64,000 nucleotides of DNA, taken from Paraburkholderia largidicola. Its GTDB lineage: Bacteria > Pseudomonadota > Gammaproteobacteria > Burkholderiales > Burkholderiaceae. Position numbers and translations under genes: made by a program. The stretch covers positions 1,426,001-1,490,000 of the forward strand of contig NZ_AP023175.1 in the NCBI RefSeq assembly GCF_013426895.1, read 5' to 3'. The notes under the pieces were generated by a model. The model was not told the DNA's origin, searched no databases, and saw nothing but the letters and a program-made list of their open reading frames with translations. Positions 44,607 through 53,513 of the stretch are shown piece by piece. How positions within the stretch are numbered: position 1 is the stretch's first letter; each line of letters begins with the position of its first letter.

Positions 44607-45308
44607 TCAGGCGGCTTGTTCGGGACGTTGCGCGGCGTGGGCCGCCTGCGGCACTTCGACGATACGCTGCACGAAGATGCCTGGCGTGACGATCACTTCC
44701 GGGTCGAGCGCGCCGAGCGGCACCACTTCCGACACCTGCACGATCGCCGTCTTCGCTGCGCTCGCCATGATCGGGCCGAAGTTGCGCGCCGTCTTGCGAT
44801 ACACCAGATTGCCCCAGCGGTCGCCCTTGTACGCCTTGATCAGCGCGAAGTCCGCGTGCAGCGGCGCTTCCAGCACGTAATGCTTGCCGTCGATCTCGCG
44901 CGTTTCCTTGCCTTCGGCGAGCTTCGTGCCGTAGCCCGTCGGCGTGAAGAAGCCGCCGATGCCCGCGCCTGCTGCGCGGATGCGCTCGGCCAGATTGCCC
45001 TGCGGCACGAGTTCCAGTTCGATTTCACCGGCGCGATAGAGCGCGTCGAACACGTATGAATCGGTCTGACGCGGGAACGAGCAGATGATCTTGCGCACGC
45101 GCTTCGCCTTGAGCAGCGCCGCGAGGCCGGTGTCGCCGTTACCGGCGTTGTTGTTGACGATGGTAAGTTCTTTCGCGCCCTGTTCGATGAGCGCGTCGAT
45201 CAGCTCGGAAGGCATGCCCGCCGTGCCGAAGCCGCCGATCATGACGGTCGCGCCGTCATGCACGTCGGCGACCGCCGACTGGAGTGACTCGAAAATCTTG
45301 TTGATCAT
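44607..45308 (-). CDS. pcaI: 3-oxoadipate CoA-transferase subunit A (233 aa)
   Basis: Class-I CoA-transferase alpha subunit with ATVMIGGFGTAGMPSELIDALIEQGAKELTIVNNNAGNGDTGLAALL and GIGGFFTPTGYGTKLAEGKETREIDGKHYVLE. Pairs with the following pcaJ. It is the first gene of the leftward pcaIJ-pcaBDC group, 320 bp downstream of pobA. Two TTC..GCGAAC repeats in that gap are candidate operators. Confidence 0.88.
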   Translation of the reverse strand: MINKIFESLQSAVADVHDGATVMIGGFGTAGMPSELIDALIEQGAKELTIVNNNAGNGDTGLAALLKAKRVRKIICSFPRQTDSYVFDALYRAGEIELELVPQGNLAERIRAAGAGIGGFFTPTGYGTKLAEGKETREIDGKHYVLEAPLHADFALIKAYKGDRWGNLVYRKTARNFGPIMASAAKTAIVQVSEVVPLGALDPEVIVTPGIFVQRIVEVPQAAHAAQRPEQAA

Positions 45309-45627
45309 GTCGAATATCCTCTAAAACGCGTCGATCCGCGCCGCGCGATCCGCCATTCACTGGCGAAACGCGCGCCGGACGGTCTCCACGTCCGCTTTCG
45401 TCCTTCATAGCCTTGCTGACGACGGCATGCAGACCCGCTGCAGGCCGCATGTGTTTGGCTCGCCCTTCAATCCCTATCGCCCGTCGAACTTGCGAAAAGT
45501 TCTTTATGCGAACACAGTTTCGTTTAGCGAACGTACTGGCGCATTATGGTTTGCGCCCGCATCTCTTGTCAAGGCAACGGTTTCGTGGTTTGCCCTATGC
45601 CGCTCCGCCTGCCGCCGCGCCCGCAAA
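45309..45627. promoter_or_regulatory. pcaI upstream region (319 bp)
   Basis: No gene. It holds the probable pcaI promoter and the tandem operator-like repeats at 45500-45532. The pobA stop lies at 45628. Confidence 0.45.
45500..45532. promoter_or_regulatory. Two TTCnTTnnGCGAAC direct repeats, putative pca operator
   Basis: TTCTTTATGCGAAC (45500-45513) and TTCGTTTAGCGAAC (45519-45532) share 11 of 14 bases; each is partly palindromic (TTCG-N5-CGAA in the second). IclR-type regulators PcaR/PcaU bind repeats near pca promoters, so this is a plausible target; the regulator gene is not in the window. Confidence 0.45.
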
Positions 45628-46806
45628 TCAATCGCGAAACGGCAGCCCCACGTAATTCTCTGCCAGCATCCGTGCCGCCGCATCGGAATGCGCGACGTAC
45701 CGTAGCTCGGCCATCTTCAGCCGGTTGACGAACGGCGTGTCGTCGAACGACGGATGCAGCATGTTCGTCATGAAATACGAGAAATGCTCGGCGCGCCAGA
45801 CGCGTTCCAGGCAGGTCGCCGAATAAGCGGCGAGCAGATCGTCGCGGCCTTCGCGATAGCGCGCGGCGAGCGCCTTCGACAGCATGCCTACGTCGGCGAC
45901 GGCGAGGTTCATGCCTTTTGCGCCCGTCGGCGGAACGATGTGCGCGGCGTCGCCGGCAAGATAGAGGCGCCCGTACTGCATCGGCTCGCACACGAAGCTG
46001 CGCATCGGCGTGACGCCCTTCTGCGTGATGTCGCCGACAGCGGGCAGCCAGCCATCGTCGTTCTCGAAGCGCGTGTGGAGTTCGGCCCAGATGCGCTCGT
46101 CGGGCCATTGCGCAAGGTCTTCGTCGGGACGGCATTGCAGATAAAGACGCGTCACCTCCGGCGAACGCATGCTGAAAAGCGCGAAACCGCGCTCGTGATG
46201 CGCGTACACCAGTTCGTCGCAGGTCGGCGCGGCGTTCGCGAGGATGCCGAGCCATGCATAGGGGTAGATACGTTCGAAGGTTTGTATCGCGTCGGCGGGA
46301 ATCGACTCGCGCGCAATGCCGTGAAAGCCGTCGCAGCCCGCCACGTAATCACAATCGATGCGCTGCACCGCGCCATCGTGCGAAAACTGAACCCAAGGTG
46401 TGTCGCTCGTCAGATCGTGCAGCGACACCTCGGACACGTCGAAATACAACGGTTGCTGGTACTCGACAGCGGCGGCGATCATGTCGCACACCACCTCATG
46501 CTGGCCATACACGGTGATCGCGCGGCCGCCCGTCAGTGCCGTCAGATCGATCCGATGCCGCTTGCGGCCGAACAGCAATTCGATGCCGTGATGCACGAGC
46601 CCTTCGCGCTGCATCCGCGCGCCGAGGCCGGCTTCGTTGAGCGTATCGACGGTGCCCTGTTCGAGCACGCCCGCGCGTATCCGATGCTCGCAATGTTCGC
46701 GCGACCGGCTTTCCAGCACCACCGCTTCGACGCCCGCCAGCCGCAGCAGATGCGACAGCAGCAGACCGGCGGGACCCGCGCCAATAATGGCAACCTGAGT
46801 GCGCAT
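45628..46806 (-). CDS. pobA: 4-hydroxybenzoate 3-monooxygenase (392 aa)
   Basis: Flavoprotein aromatic hydroxylase of PobA length. It has GxGxxG (AIIGAGPAGLLLSHLLRLAG), the EHRIRAGVLEQGTVDTL segment, the DG motif CDYVAGCDGFHGIAR and GD motif YLAGDAAHIVPPTGAKGMN. It hydroxylates 4-hydroxybenzoate to protocatechuate using NADPH and O2. The start ATG at 46806 (MRTQVAIIGAG) fits the fold; the longer frame adds 32 non-family residues. Divergent from a LysR gene. Confidence 0.95.
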   Translation of the reverse strand: MRTQVAIIGAGPAGLLLSHLLRLAGVEAVVLESRSREHCEHRIRAGVLEQGTVDTLNEAGLGARMQREGLVHHGIELLFGRKRHRIDLTALTGGRAITVYGQHEVVCDMIAAAVEYQQPLYFDVSEVSLHDLTSDTPWVQFSHDGAVQRIDCDYVAGCDGFHGIARESIPADAIQTFERIYPYAWLGILANAAPTCDELVYAHHERGFALFSMRSPEVTRLYLQCRPDEDLAQWPDERIWAELHTRFENDDGWLPAVGDITQKGVTPMRSFVCEPMQYGRLYLAGDAAHIVPPTGAKGMNLAVADVGMLSKALAARYREGRDDLLAAYSATCLERVWRAEHFSYFMTNMLHPSFDDTPFVNRLKMAELRYVAHSDAAARMLAENYVGLPFRD

Positions 46807-46885
46807 CGTTCGTCTCCGAGTTTTTGTTCGAGTATTCAAACGATTCTCGGCGCTTTCCCGAATATGCGACAACGCGATTTTTAGG

Positions 46886-46909
46886 ATAGGTTGTATACGC
46901 ATAACCGAT
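46886..46909. promoter_or_regulatory. LysR-type inverted repeat ATAGGTT-N10-AACCGAT
   Basis: Imperfect dyad (6 of 7 pairs) centred on a GTATAC core in the 140-bp pobA/lysR gap. It lies 37 bp upstream of the lysR start, the usual place for an autoregulatory LysR site. Likely also controls pobA. Confidence 0.45.
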
Positions 46910-46946
46910 ACTGCACAGGGGCTTCCCGACGCCCGCGCACCAAAGC

Positions 46947-47870
46947 ATGGCCGAACTCGATCTCAACCTGATTCCCTACCTCGTCGCGCTCGAAGACATG
47001 CGCAACGTGAGCCGCGCCGCCGAACGTCTCGGCGTGAGCCAGCCGCGCGTGAGCACCGCGCTTGGCCGCTTGCGCGAGTATTTCAACGACCCGCTGTTCG
47101 TGCGCACGTCGCGCGGCATGGAACCGACGCCGCGCGCGCTCGCGCTGATTCCCGCGGCCCGCGAGGCGCTAGCGCGCATCGAAAAGGGCATGCTCGACTC
47201 ACAGGATTTCGATCCTACGACGTCGACGCATACGTTCTCGCTGGCGTTGTCCGACGTCGGCGAGATCGTGTTTCTGCCGCGCCTGCTGCAGCTCTTCGCC
47301 GAGCGCGCGCCGCACGCGAACCTGCGTTCGGTGTCGCTGCCGCCCGCGCATGTCGAACGCGGGCTGGAATCGGGCGATGTCGATCTCGCCGTCGGCTACT
47401 TTCCCGATCTTTCCGGCAACAACTTCTTTCAGCAGCGTCTGTTCACGCATCGGTTCATCTGTCTGATGCGCAGCGATCATCCGCTCGCGGGCGCGCCGCT
47501 CACGCTCGATCAGTTCATCGGACTCGGTCACGCCGTCGTACGCGCCGAAGGACGTAGCCAGGAAGTGCTCGAGCAGTATCTGGAAAAGAAGCGCATCCGC
47601 CGGCGCGCCGTGCTGGAAACGCCGCACTTCATGAGCCTGCCGTTCATCCTCGCACGCACCGATCTGATCGCAACCGTGCCGCACGCGATCGGCTTCGCGT
47701 ATGTGTCGGAACACGCGTCGATCACGCTCGTCGAACCGCCTTTGCCGTTGCCCCGCTTCGACTTGCGCCAGCACTGGCATCGCAAGTTCCACAACGATCC
47801 GCGCGCGAGCTGGCTGCGCAGCGTTGTTGCAGAACTGTTCAACGATGCGAAGGACGAGTGGCCGAAGTAA
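46947..47870 (+). CDS. LysR-family transcriptional regulator, probable pobA regulator (307 aa)
   Basis: HTH at residues 6-65 (LNLIPYLVALEDMRNVSRAAERLGVSQPRVSTALGRLREYFNDPLFVRTSRGMEPTPRA). The effector domain belongs to the NahR/NodD-like subgroup, with VDLAVGYFPDLSGNNFFQQRLFTHRFICLMRSDHP. Divergent transcription from pobA strongly suggests it activates pobA in response to 4-hydroxybenzoate. In other bacteria this job falls to PobR proteins of different families, so the name is not assigned. Normal length. Confidence 0.9.
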   Translation: MAELDLNLIPYLVALEDMRNVSRAAERLGVSQPRVSTALGRLREYFNDPLFVRTSRGMEPTPRALALIPAAREALARIEKGMLDSQDFDPTTSTHTFSLALSDVGEIVFLPRLLQLFAERAPHANLRSVSLPPAHVERGLESGDVDLAVGYFPDLSGNNFFQQRLFTHRFICLMRSDHPLAGAPLTLDQFIGLGHAVVRAEGRSQEVLEQYLEKKRIRRRAVLETPHFMSLPFILARTDLIATVPHAIGFAYVSEHASITLVEPPLPLPRFDLRQHWHRKFHNDPRASWLRSVVAELFNDAKDEWPK

Positions 47871-47975
47871 CGCCTGCACGCGCTTGCGGCGCATATCCCT
47901 GTTCGGCGTAGGGCCGGGAAACATGGAACAATGCCGCAACGTGCGATGCGCGTTTTACTGGAACTGGAGCGAAGG

Positions 47976-48605
47976 ATGAATACGAAGAAAACGACGTCCG
48001 CCGACGCACCCGGCCGGCCGTCCCGCGATGAGGCCGAAGAAGCCGTGCGCGTATTGCTGCGCTGGGCCGGCGATAATCCTCAGCGTGAAGGTCTGCTCGA
48101 CACGCCCGCGCGTGTCGTCCGGGCGTATGAAGAATTTTTTGCGGGCTATGAGGTCGATCCGCGCGAGATTCTGGCCCGCACGTTCTCCGAAGTGGACGGC
48201 TACGACGAAATGATCGTGCTGAAGGACATCCGCTTCGAAAGCTATTGCGAACATCATATGGTGCCCATCATCGGGCGCGCGCACGTCGCTTATCTGCCTG
48301 AGCATCGCGTGGTGGGCATCTCGAAGCTCGCGCGGCTCGTCGATGCATTCGCCAAGCGTCTGCAGATCCAGGAAAAGATGACCGTCCAGATCGCCGATAC
48401 GCTCAACGAAGTATTGCAGCCGAAGGGGGTCGGCGTGATTCTCGAAGCCTCGCATCAATGCATGTCGACGCGCGGCGTGCACAAGGCCGGCGTCGAGATG
48501 GTGACGTCGCGCATGCTCGGGACGTTCCGCACCGACCCGTCGACGCGTCGCGAGTTTCTGTCGATCGTCCACGGCCCGACTTCCGTCAGCGTGGCGAATA
48601 CCTGA
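47976..48605 (+). CDS. folE: GTP cyclohydrolase I (209 aa)
   Basis: Contains [27 protein letters not shown], the zinc/active-site region [37 protein letters not shown], and [26 protein letters not shown] with the second zinc Cys. It makes dihydroneopterin triphosphate from GTP, the first step of folate/tetrahydropterin synthesis. The start ATG at 47976 has GGAG ten bases and AAGG immediately upstream. Stands alone. Confidence 0.95.
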   Translation: MNTKKTTSADAPGRPSRDEAEEAVRVLLRWAGDNPQREGLLDTPARVVRAYEEFFAGYEVDPREILARTFSEVDGYDEMIVLKDIRFESYCEHHMVPIIGRAHVAYLPEHRVVGISKLARLVDAFAKRLQIQEKMTVQIADTLNEVLQPKGVGVILEASHQCMSTRGVHKAGVEMVTSRMLGTFRTDPSTRREFLSIVHGPTSVSVANT

Positions 48606-48766
48606 TCTGTCGAGAGCGGGCAGCGTTTCCGCCCTGCTCCGGCCACGCGCCTCGCGGCGCGTGCTGCCAATGCCGCACAGATCATCTCAGAACAAGCTTA
48701 GTGGTTCTGACGGAAATGACACATTCAGACATTTGAGTGGTCTGAGCAAAGCTCAGCGTGGGTTAA

Positions 48767-49687
48767 TCAGGCTTCTGCGCGCGCTTCGACCGATCGAAAC
48801 CGTCCGAAGGTCGCCAGTAGCACCGCCGCAAGCACGCACACGACACCCGCCATCTGCGCGCGGCTGATCGGCTCGTGCAACACGCCCGCCGCCAGCGCGA
48901 GCGTCGACACGGGCACGAGTGCCGTCACGAGGCCCGCTTCCGCACCACTCACGCGCGAAGCGCCCGCGTACCAGAGCACGAAGCCGAGCACCGTCGGCAC
49001 GAGCGCGTAATAGACGACGCCCGCGAGCGCGGCAACGAGGTTCGCGTCGAACGGCAGTCGCCACGGTTGCTCGAAGCACGCGGGCACGATCGCGACGAGC
49101 AGGCCGATTCCGCTCATCAGCGCCGACAGCGGCAACGCCGCGACAGGCTTATGCAATTTGCGGTTGAGCAAGATAAAGAGCGCTTCGCAGACAATCGCGG
49201 CGAATATCAGCGCATTGCCCGCGAGAGAATGCGCGCCGCCCGCAGCCACCGTGTCGTCGAGGCGCACTGTGCAGGCCAGCACGCCGAGCGTCGCAAGCGC
49301 AATCGCGCCGAGCAACGCAGGCGACAGACGTTCACCGAGTGCGAGCGCCGCGAAACCCGCCGACACAGCCGGCAAGGTGCCCGCGATCACGCCCGCATCG
49401 GCCGCCGACGCGAGGCGCATCCCGCCGATCAGGCAAACCGTATAGCCGACGCTGCCCGCTCCCGCCTGCGCGACCACGAGCAACACATCGTGCGTGTCGA
49501 GCTTCGGCCAGCGGACCCTGCGCACGCGCATCATCGCGATGAAGACGGGAAACGCAATCGCAAAGCGCAACGCTGTCGCCGCGAACGGCGGCAAGCCGCC
49601 CGCAATCGCCTTGCTGACGACGACTGTGCTGCCCACGCCGATCATCGCCAGCGCGCAAAAGGAATAACCGACGTAACGCGCGTTCAT
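48767..49687 (-). CDS. EamA/DMT-superfamily permease (306 aa)
   Basis: Ten hydrophobic helices arranged as two EamA repeats (about 5-140 and 150-290), including GGLPPFAATALRFAIAFPVFI and ASRVSGAEAGLVTALVPVSTLALAAGVLHEPI. Probably exports metabolites or amino acids. The start ATG at 49687 has GAGGAGG upstream, which decides against a frame 17 codons longer. It follows an AraC gene on the same strand (83 bp), which may control it. Confidence 0.88.
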   Translation of the reverse strand: MNARYVGYSFCALAMIGVGSTVVVSKAIAGGLPPFAATALRFAIAFPVFIAMMRVRRVRWPKLDTHDVLLVVAQAGAGSVGYTVCLIGGMRLASAADAGVIAGTLPAVSAGFAALALGERLSPALLGAIALATLGVLACTVRLDDTVAAGGAHSLAGNALIFAAIVCEALFILLNRKLHKPVAALPLSALMSGIGLLVAIVPACFEQPWRLPFDANLVAALAGVVYYALVPTVLGFVLWYAGASRVSGAEAGLVTALVPVSTLALAAGVLHEPISRAQMAGVVCVLAAVLLATFGRFRSVEARAEA

Positions 49688-49770
49688 GCGCTGCCTCCTC
49701 GTATCGAATGATGAGGCGAGCGTACGGGCCGCGCACACGCGCGGTCTTGAACGTTATTGCAGATGAGGTA

Positions 49771-50598
49771 TCAGCGGATGGCGGCCGCGTAGCTCGCGGG
49801 CGTGACACCGAGCAGCCGCACGAAAGCGCGCGTCATATGGCTTTGATCCGAAAAGCCCGCCGAGACCGCCGCATCCGCAAGTGCAGACCCGCTGGCGATC
49901 AGATGGCGCGCGAGCGCGACGCGGCGCTGCATCCGGTACGCATGCGGCGGCAAGCCGACTTCATGCGCGAAACTGCGCAGCAGTCGAAAGCGGCTCATGC
50001 CGGCTTCGGCGGCGAGATCGGCGAGTGTCGATGCCGACGCGGGATCGTCGTCGATGCGAGATCTCGCGCGCGCGACGGGACCCATGCGCTCGGGTCCGCG
50101 CTGCAATGGCGTCGCGTGGTATTGGCTCACATACGAAAACAACGCGATCAATGCTTCTTCGCAAGCGAGATTGTCGGGCGGTACACCTTCGTTTGCCTCG
50201 TCCGCCGCGACCGAGAAGAGCCGCGCAAAACGCAGCGACAGTTGCGTGTCGTTCAACACGGGGCGCGTCAGTTCAACTTCCCGCAACGGCGTACCCGCGC
50301 ATTCGGCGACCGTGCCGATCACCAGCGAAGGCTCGAAATACAGCATCCGCCACGCGCGTCCGCGTTCGTCGAGGGGACTGCCGTCATGCACTTCGCCGGG
50401 ATTGACGGTGATGACATCGCTCGCGCGCGCTTCGACCGGGCCGCGCCCGCTAGCCGATCGCTGTCCGCCAGCGACCACGATACCGATGCCGAAGCGATCG
50501 TGCGAATGACGCGCGAACGCGTGCGTCGTATGCGCGACGGTCGCTTCGACGCCGTCGAGCGCGCAACGCAACATCTGGACGCGCCCACGCGGCTTCAT
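49771..50598 (-). CDS. AraC-family transcriptional regulator (275 aa)
   Basis: An N-terminal cupin-like sensor (HTTHAFARHSHDRFGIGIVVAGGQ, VNPGEVHDGSPL) and a C-terminal double HTH (about 180-275: STLADLAAEAGMSRFRLLRSFAHEVGLPPHAYRMQRRVALARHLIASG, DAAVSAGFSDQSHMTRAFVRLLGVTPASYA). Lies between serine acetyltransferase and the EamA exporter, all leftward; its target is probably the exporter. Confidence 0.9.
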   Translation of the reverse strand: MKPRGRVQMLRCALDGVEATVAHTTHAFARHSHDRFGIGIVVAGGQRSASGRGPVEARASDVITVNPGEVHDGSPLDERGRAWRMLYFEPSLVIGTVAECAGTPLREVELTRPVLNDTQLSLRFARLFSVAADEANEGVPPDNLACEEALIALFSYVSQYHATPLQRGPERMGPVARARSRIDDDPASASTLADLAAEAGMSRFRLLRSFAHEVGLPPHAYRMQRRVALARHLIASGSALADAAVSAGFSDQSHMTRAFVRLLGVTPASYAAAIR

Positions 50599-50637
50599 CG
50601 TCTCACGTCCTCTCGCAGACGAGGCGGCCGTCGCACA

Positions 50638-51570
50638 TCAACGGCGCCCTTCGTCGTTGCGCCCGCGCTCGCCTTCGCGGATCTTGCCCTGCGACACGCT
50701 GCTGCCCGGCGGCACGCTATGCGTGAGCCACACATTGCCGCCGATCACCGAGCCGCGCCCGATCGTCACACGGCCCAGAATGGTCGCGCCTGCGTAGATC
50801 ACGACATCGTCTTCGACGATCGGGTGACGCGCGTTGCCCTTCACGAGCGTGCCGTCTTCATCCGCGGCAAAGCTCTTCGCGCCGAGCGTCACCGCCTGAT
50901 AGACGCGCACGCGCTCGCCGATGATGGCCGTCTCGCCAATCACGACACCCGTGCCGTGATCGATGAAGAAACTCGGGCCGATCTGCGCGCCCGGGTGAAT
51001 GTCGATACCCGTCGCCGAGTGCGCAATCTCGTTGATGAAGCGCGCGAGCAGCGGCACGCCGAGCCGGTGCAACGCATGCGCGAGCCGGTGATGCGTCATC
51101 GCCCATACGCCCGGATAGCAGAGCAGGATTTCGGTAATGTGCTGCGCGGCGGGATCGCCGACGTACGCCGCCTGGATATCGCTGACCAGCAACGCGCGTA
51201 TGCCCGGCAACTGCTTGCCGAACTGGCGCGCGACATCGAATGCCAGCGTGCCCAGATCGGCATCCGAGGTCTCCGCATGCTCCGGCAGGAAGCGCAACGC
51301 GCGGCGGATCTGCTCGGCCAGCAGCCGTAGCGTGCTTTCGAGCGTATGGCCTACGTAATAATCGACGCTCTCGTCGGTCAGATCGGGCGCGCCATAGTGC
51401 GTCGGGAAAAGCGCGGCGCGCAATCCTGCGACGATGTTGATCACGCCGTCGCGCGAAGGCAGCTCGCGGATGCCGCGCGGATGGCGCGTGCGATGCAGTT
51501 CTTCACGCGACGCGCGCAGTTCGGCGACGATCTGTTCGAGGCCCCAGTTGTGGGAGGAAACATTTGACAT
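50638..51570 (-). CDS. epsC: Serine O-acetyltransferase, EpsC/CysE type (310 aa)
   Basis: A helical N-terminal part followed by a left-handed beta-helix of hexapeptide repeats: GIDIHPGAQIGPSFFIDHGTGVVIGETAIIGERVRVYQAVTLGAKSF, then HPIVEDDVVIYAGATILGRVTIGRGSVIGGNVWLT. The DHGTGVVIGE motif is typical of serine acetyltransferases; the ~310-aa size fits the EpsC group. Makes O-acetylserine for cysteine synthesis. ATG at 51570. Confidence 0.9.
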   Translation of the reverse strand: MSNVSSHNWGLEQIVAELRASREELHRTRHPRGIRELPSRDGVINIVAGLRAALFPTHYGAPDLTDESVDYYVGHTLESTLRLLAEQIRRALRFLPEHAETSDADLGTLAFDVARQFGKQLPGIRALLVSDIQAAYVGDPAAQHITEILLCYPGVWAMTHHRLAHALHRLGVPLLARFINEIAHSATGIDIHPGAQIGPSFFIDHGTGVVIGETAIIGERVRVYQAVTLGAKSFAADEDGTLVKGNARHPIVEDDVVIYAGATILGRVTIGRGSVIGGNVWLTHSVPPGSSVSQGKIREGERGRNDEGRR

Positions 51571-51741
51571 GGCGAGGACGGCAGTCGCGCGTGAAGCGCG
51601 ACGAAAGTGAATTGTCCCCAGAGATTACCGCGTTTCGGCGCGCGCCGCCGGGCGCCGGTGCGGATTGCATAACGAACGCATAAGGAACGGCTCATGCAGT
51701 GCAGGCCGTTGCATGTGCGGGAGTGCGTAGCAAATGACGTG

Positions 51742-51975
51742 CTATACGGTCATACTGCTTGCATCGATCCAGCGCACGGCCCAGTCGCGGGCATGCGCGA
51801 TAGCAGCTGCTTCGTCAGTGAAGCGGAGGTCGGTGGGGAAGAAACGGTTGGCGACGAGTTCGCCATCGCTGGAGCGCGACACAACCACATACGGTTGCCA
51901 AGTCCCATCGCCCGCGCGCGCTGGCGCGCAGTTAAGCAAGTAGCCACGATGTGTGAATGCAGCATCAACGTGCAT
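51742..51975 (-). CDS. Small conserved-looking hypothetical protein (77 aa)
   Basis: MHVDAAFTHRGYLLNCAPARAGDGTWQPYVVVSR... ends RDWAVRWIDASSMTV. The pattern of a short beta-rich domain (YVVVSRSSDGELVANRFFPTD) is what I recall in many small Burkholderia proteins of unknown function. Sensible composition, coding bias, and isolation in a gene-poor segment make it real but uncharacterised. Confidence 0.65.
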   Translation of the reverse strand: MHVDAAFTHRGYLLNCAPARAGDGTWQPYVVVSRSSDGELVANRFFPTDLRFTDEAAAIAHARDWAVRWIDASSMTV

Positions 51976-52260
51976 GAGTCACCCGCCCCTGACTGCCTCA
52001 TAGATGGTCCTTGTGCGAGTGCGATGCCGTGTGTCGAGGCAGTCCGTAGGACTGCGGCGGTCATGCTCTTGTGTGCGTTGCTGCACTCGAACCAGAATCA
52101 TACTCTGTAGGAAAAGGGCGTCCACCAAAAAAAATAGTAAAAATTCGCGGGTTGCCCTAAGCGCCGTCGCGCGTGGATTCCAACGTGATTGGGCGCTCAC
52201 GCGGAACGAGTTTTGCTCGCTCCTAATGCTTCGAAGGCACGAGTCAAGGAGGGCGTAAAA
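51976..52260. other. 285-bp non-coding region upstream of DUF3005-like gene
   Basis: Contains an A-rich run (52110-52145) unusual for the window. It presumably holds divergent promoters for the 77-aa and 149-aa protein genes. No gene supported. Confidence 0.35.
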
Positions 52261-52710
52261 ATGAGCCTCAACACCCGCAAGATACCCGCGACACAATCGG
52301 GAACCGACGTCGCGCGCAGCGCCGAGATGCACAACGACCGCACGCACGACAGCACGGTGGATACCGACAGCAAGAATCACGAAGCCGCGCGCATCGCAGG
52401 CCACGCGCCGATCGGCCCCGATGAGATCACGACGAGCAACGCATCGCTCGTCAATAGCGTGCCCGACAACCCGTATGCGGAGCTGGCGGGATTCGACAGC
52501 CGCATCGGCGGAAATCATCTGCTGCTCGCGCTGGAACCGGGCTATCGCGTGATCGACAAGGGCATGACCATGCCCGAGCCCGTCGAACACTTCGACGACC
52601 GCTTTCATGAGGCCAGCACACAAGCGGGCCAACGCACGCGCGGGCGCGTGCATTTCGCGCTGAATCATCAGCGGCCGATGCGCGTGATCGAGCTCGAACG
52701 CGTCAAGTGA
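52261..52710 (+). CDS. DUF3005-like hypothetical protein (149 aa)
   Basis: Begins MSLNTRKIPATQSGTDVARSAEMHNDRTHDSTVDTDSKNHEAARI and has a conserved-looking core (NASLVNSVPDNPYAELAGFDSRIGGNHLLLALEPGYRVIDKG). I recall this as DUF3005, a Burkholderiaceae family of unknown function; not verified. GGAGGG lies six bases before the ATG at 52261, fixing the start. Hydrophilic, no signal peptide; likely cytoplasmic. Confidence 0.7.
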   Translation: MSLNTRKIPATQSGTDVARSAEMHNDRTHDSTVDTDSKNHEAARIAGHAPIGPDEITTSNASLVNSVPDNPYAELAGFDSRIGGNHLLLALEPGYRVIDKGMTMPEPVEHFDDRFHEASTQAGQRTRGRVHFALNHQRPMRVIELERVK

Positions 52711-52724
52711 ACGCGATGTCCTCG

Positions 52725-52759
52725 TCGCACGACGCGTCGTTGCATGGCGCGTCGTGCGA
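52725..52759 (+). terminator. Hairpin after DUF3005-like gene
   Basis: A 12-bp stem TCGCACGACGCG / CGCGTCGTGCGA with an 11-nt loop, beginning 14 bp after the stop codon. No U-tract. Confidence 0.5.
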
Positions 52760-52884
52760 GCTTGCGTTCGTATGCATGCAGCTGCGATTCGAAACTGCTG
52801 GTTTCATGACTTCGTCGCATGCACATCTTGTTCGCGTGTGAAACGATCAGCACAATCGGCGCAATCTCACCCACGGAGCAGCAG

Positions 52885-53490
52885 ATGAGCAGAATCGTCG
52901 TGATCGGCGCAACGGGCACACTCGGCCAGGCCGTCGCCGCCGAACTGAAAGCGCGGCATGAAGTGATCGAAGTCGGCGCGACGCGTGGCGCGCATCAGGT
53001 CGACAGCACGGACCCGGCGAGCGTCGAACGGCTGTTTCAAACCATCGGCAAGGTGGACGGCGTCGTCACGACGACGGGCAAGGTCCACTTCGGCCCGTTG
53101 CCCGAGATGACCGTCGAGCAGTTCTGGGTTGGCCTGCGCGACAAGCTGATGGGACAGATCAACGTCGTGCTCGCCGCGCAGAAGTATGTAAGCGACGGCG
53201 GCTCGTTCACGCTGACGAGCGGCATTCTCGCCGACGAGCCGATCAACCTGGGCGTCAGCGCGACGACGGTGAATCTTGCGCTCGAAGGCTTCGTGCGCGG
53301 CGCCGCGATCGAACTGCCGCGCCATATTCGGATCAATCTGGTGAGCCCGACTGTGCTGACGGAATCGATGGAAAGCTACGCGCCGTTCTTCCGCGGCTTC
53401 GAGCCTGTCGATGCGAAGAAAGCGGCGCAGGCGTATCTGCGCAGCGTCGAAGGCGCGCAGACGGGACGCGTGTATCGCGTCGGTTACTAA
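52885..53490 (+). CDS. Short-chain dehydrogenase family protein lacking the YxxxK pair (201 aa)
   Basis: Rossmann fold with the glycine motif GATGTLG at the start, the short LTSGIL segment with S112, and an SDR-like C-terminus (HIRINLVSPTVLTESM). Where the catalytic Tyr and Lys should be, aligned on the ALEGFVRGAAIELP helix, the sequence has A126 and N130. It is therefore a degenerate SDR that may bind NAD(P) without normal catalysis. I recall a small SDR subfamily of ~200 aa with the same feature. Start ATG at 52885 (MSRIVVIGATG) with GGAGCAGCAG upstream. Terminator follows. Confidence 0.85.
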   Translation: MSRIVVIGATGTLGQAVAAELKARHEVIEVGATRGAHQVDSTDPASVERLFQTIGKVDGVVTTTGKVHFGPLPEMTVEQFWVGLRDKLMGQINVVLAAQKYVSDGGSFTLTSGILADEPINLGVSATTVNLALEGFVRGAAIELPRHIRINLVSPTVLTESMESYAPFFRGFEPVDAKKAAQAYLRSVEGAQTGRVYRVGY

Positions 53491-53513
53491 AACGTTCAAT
53501 TGACGTCTGTTCG

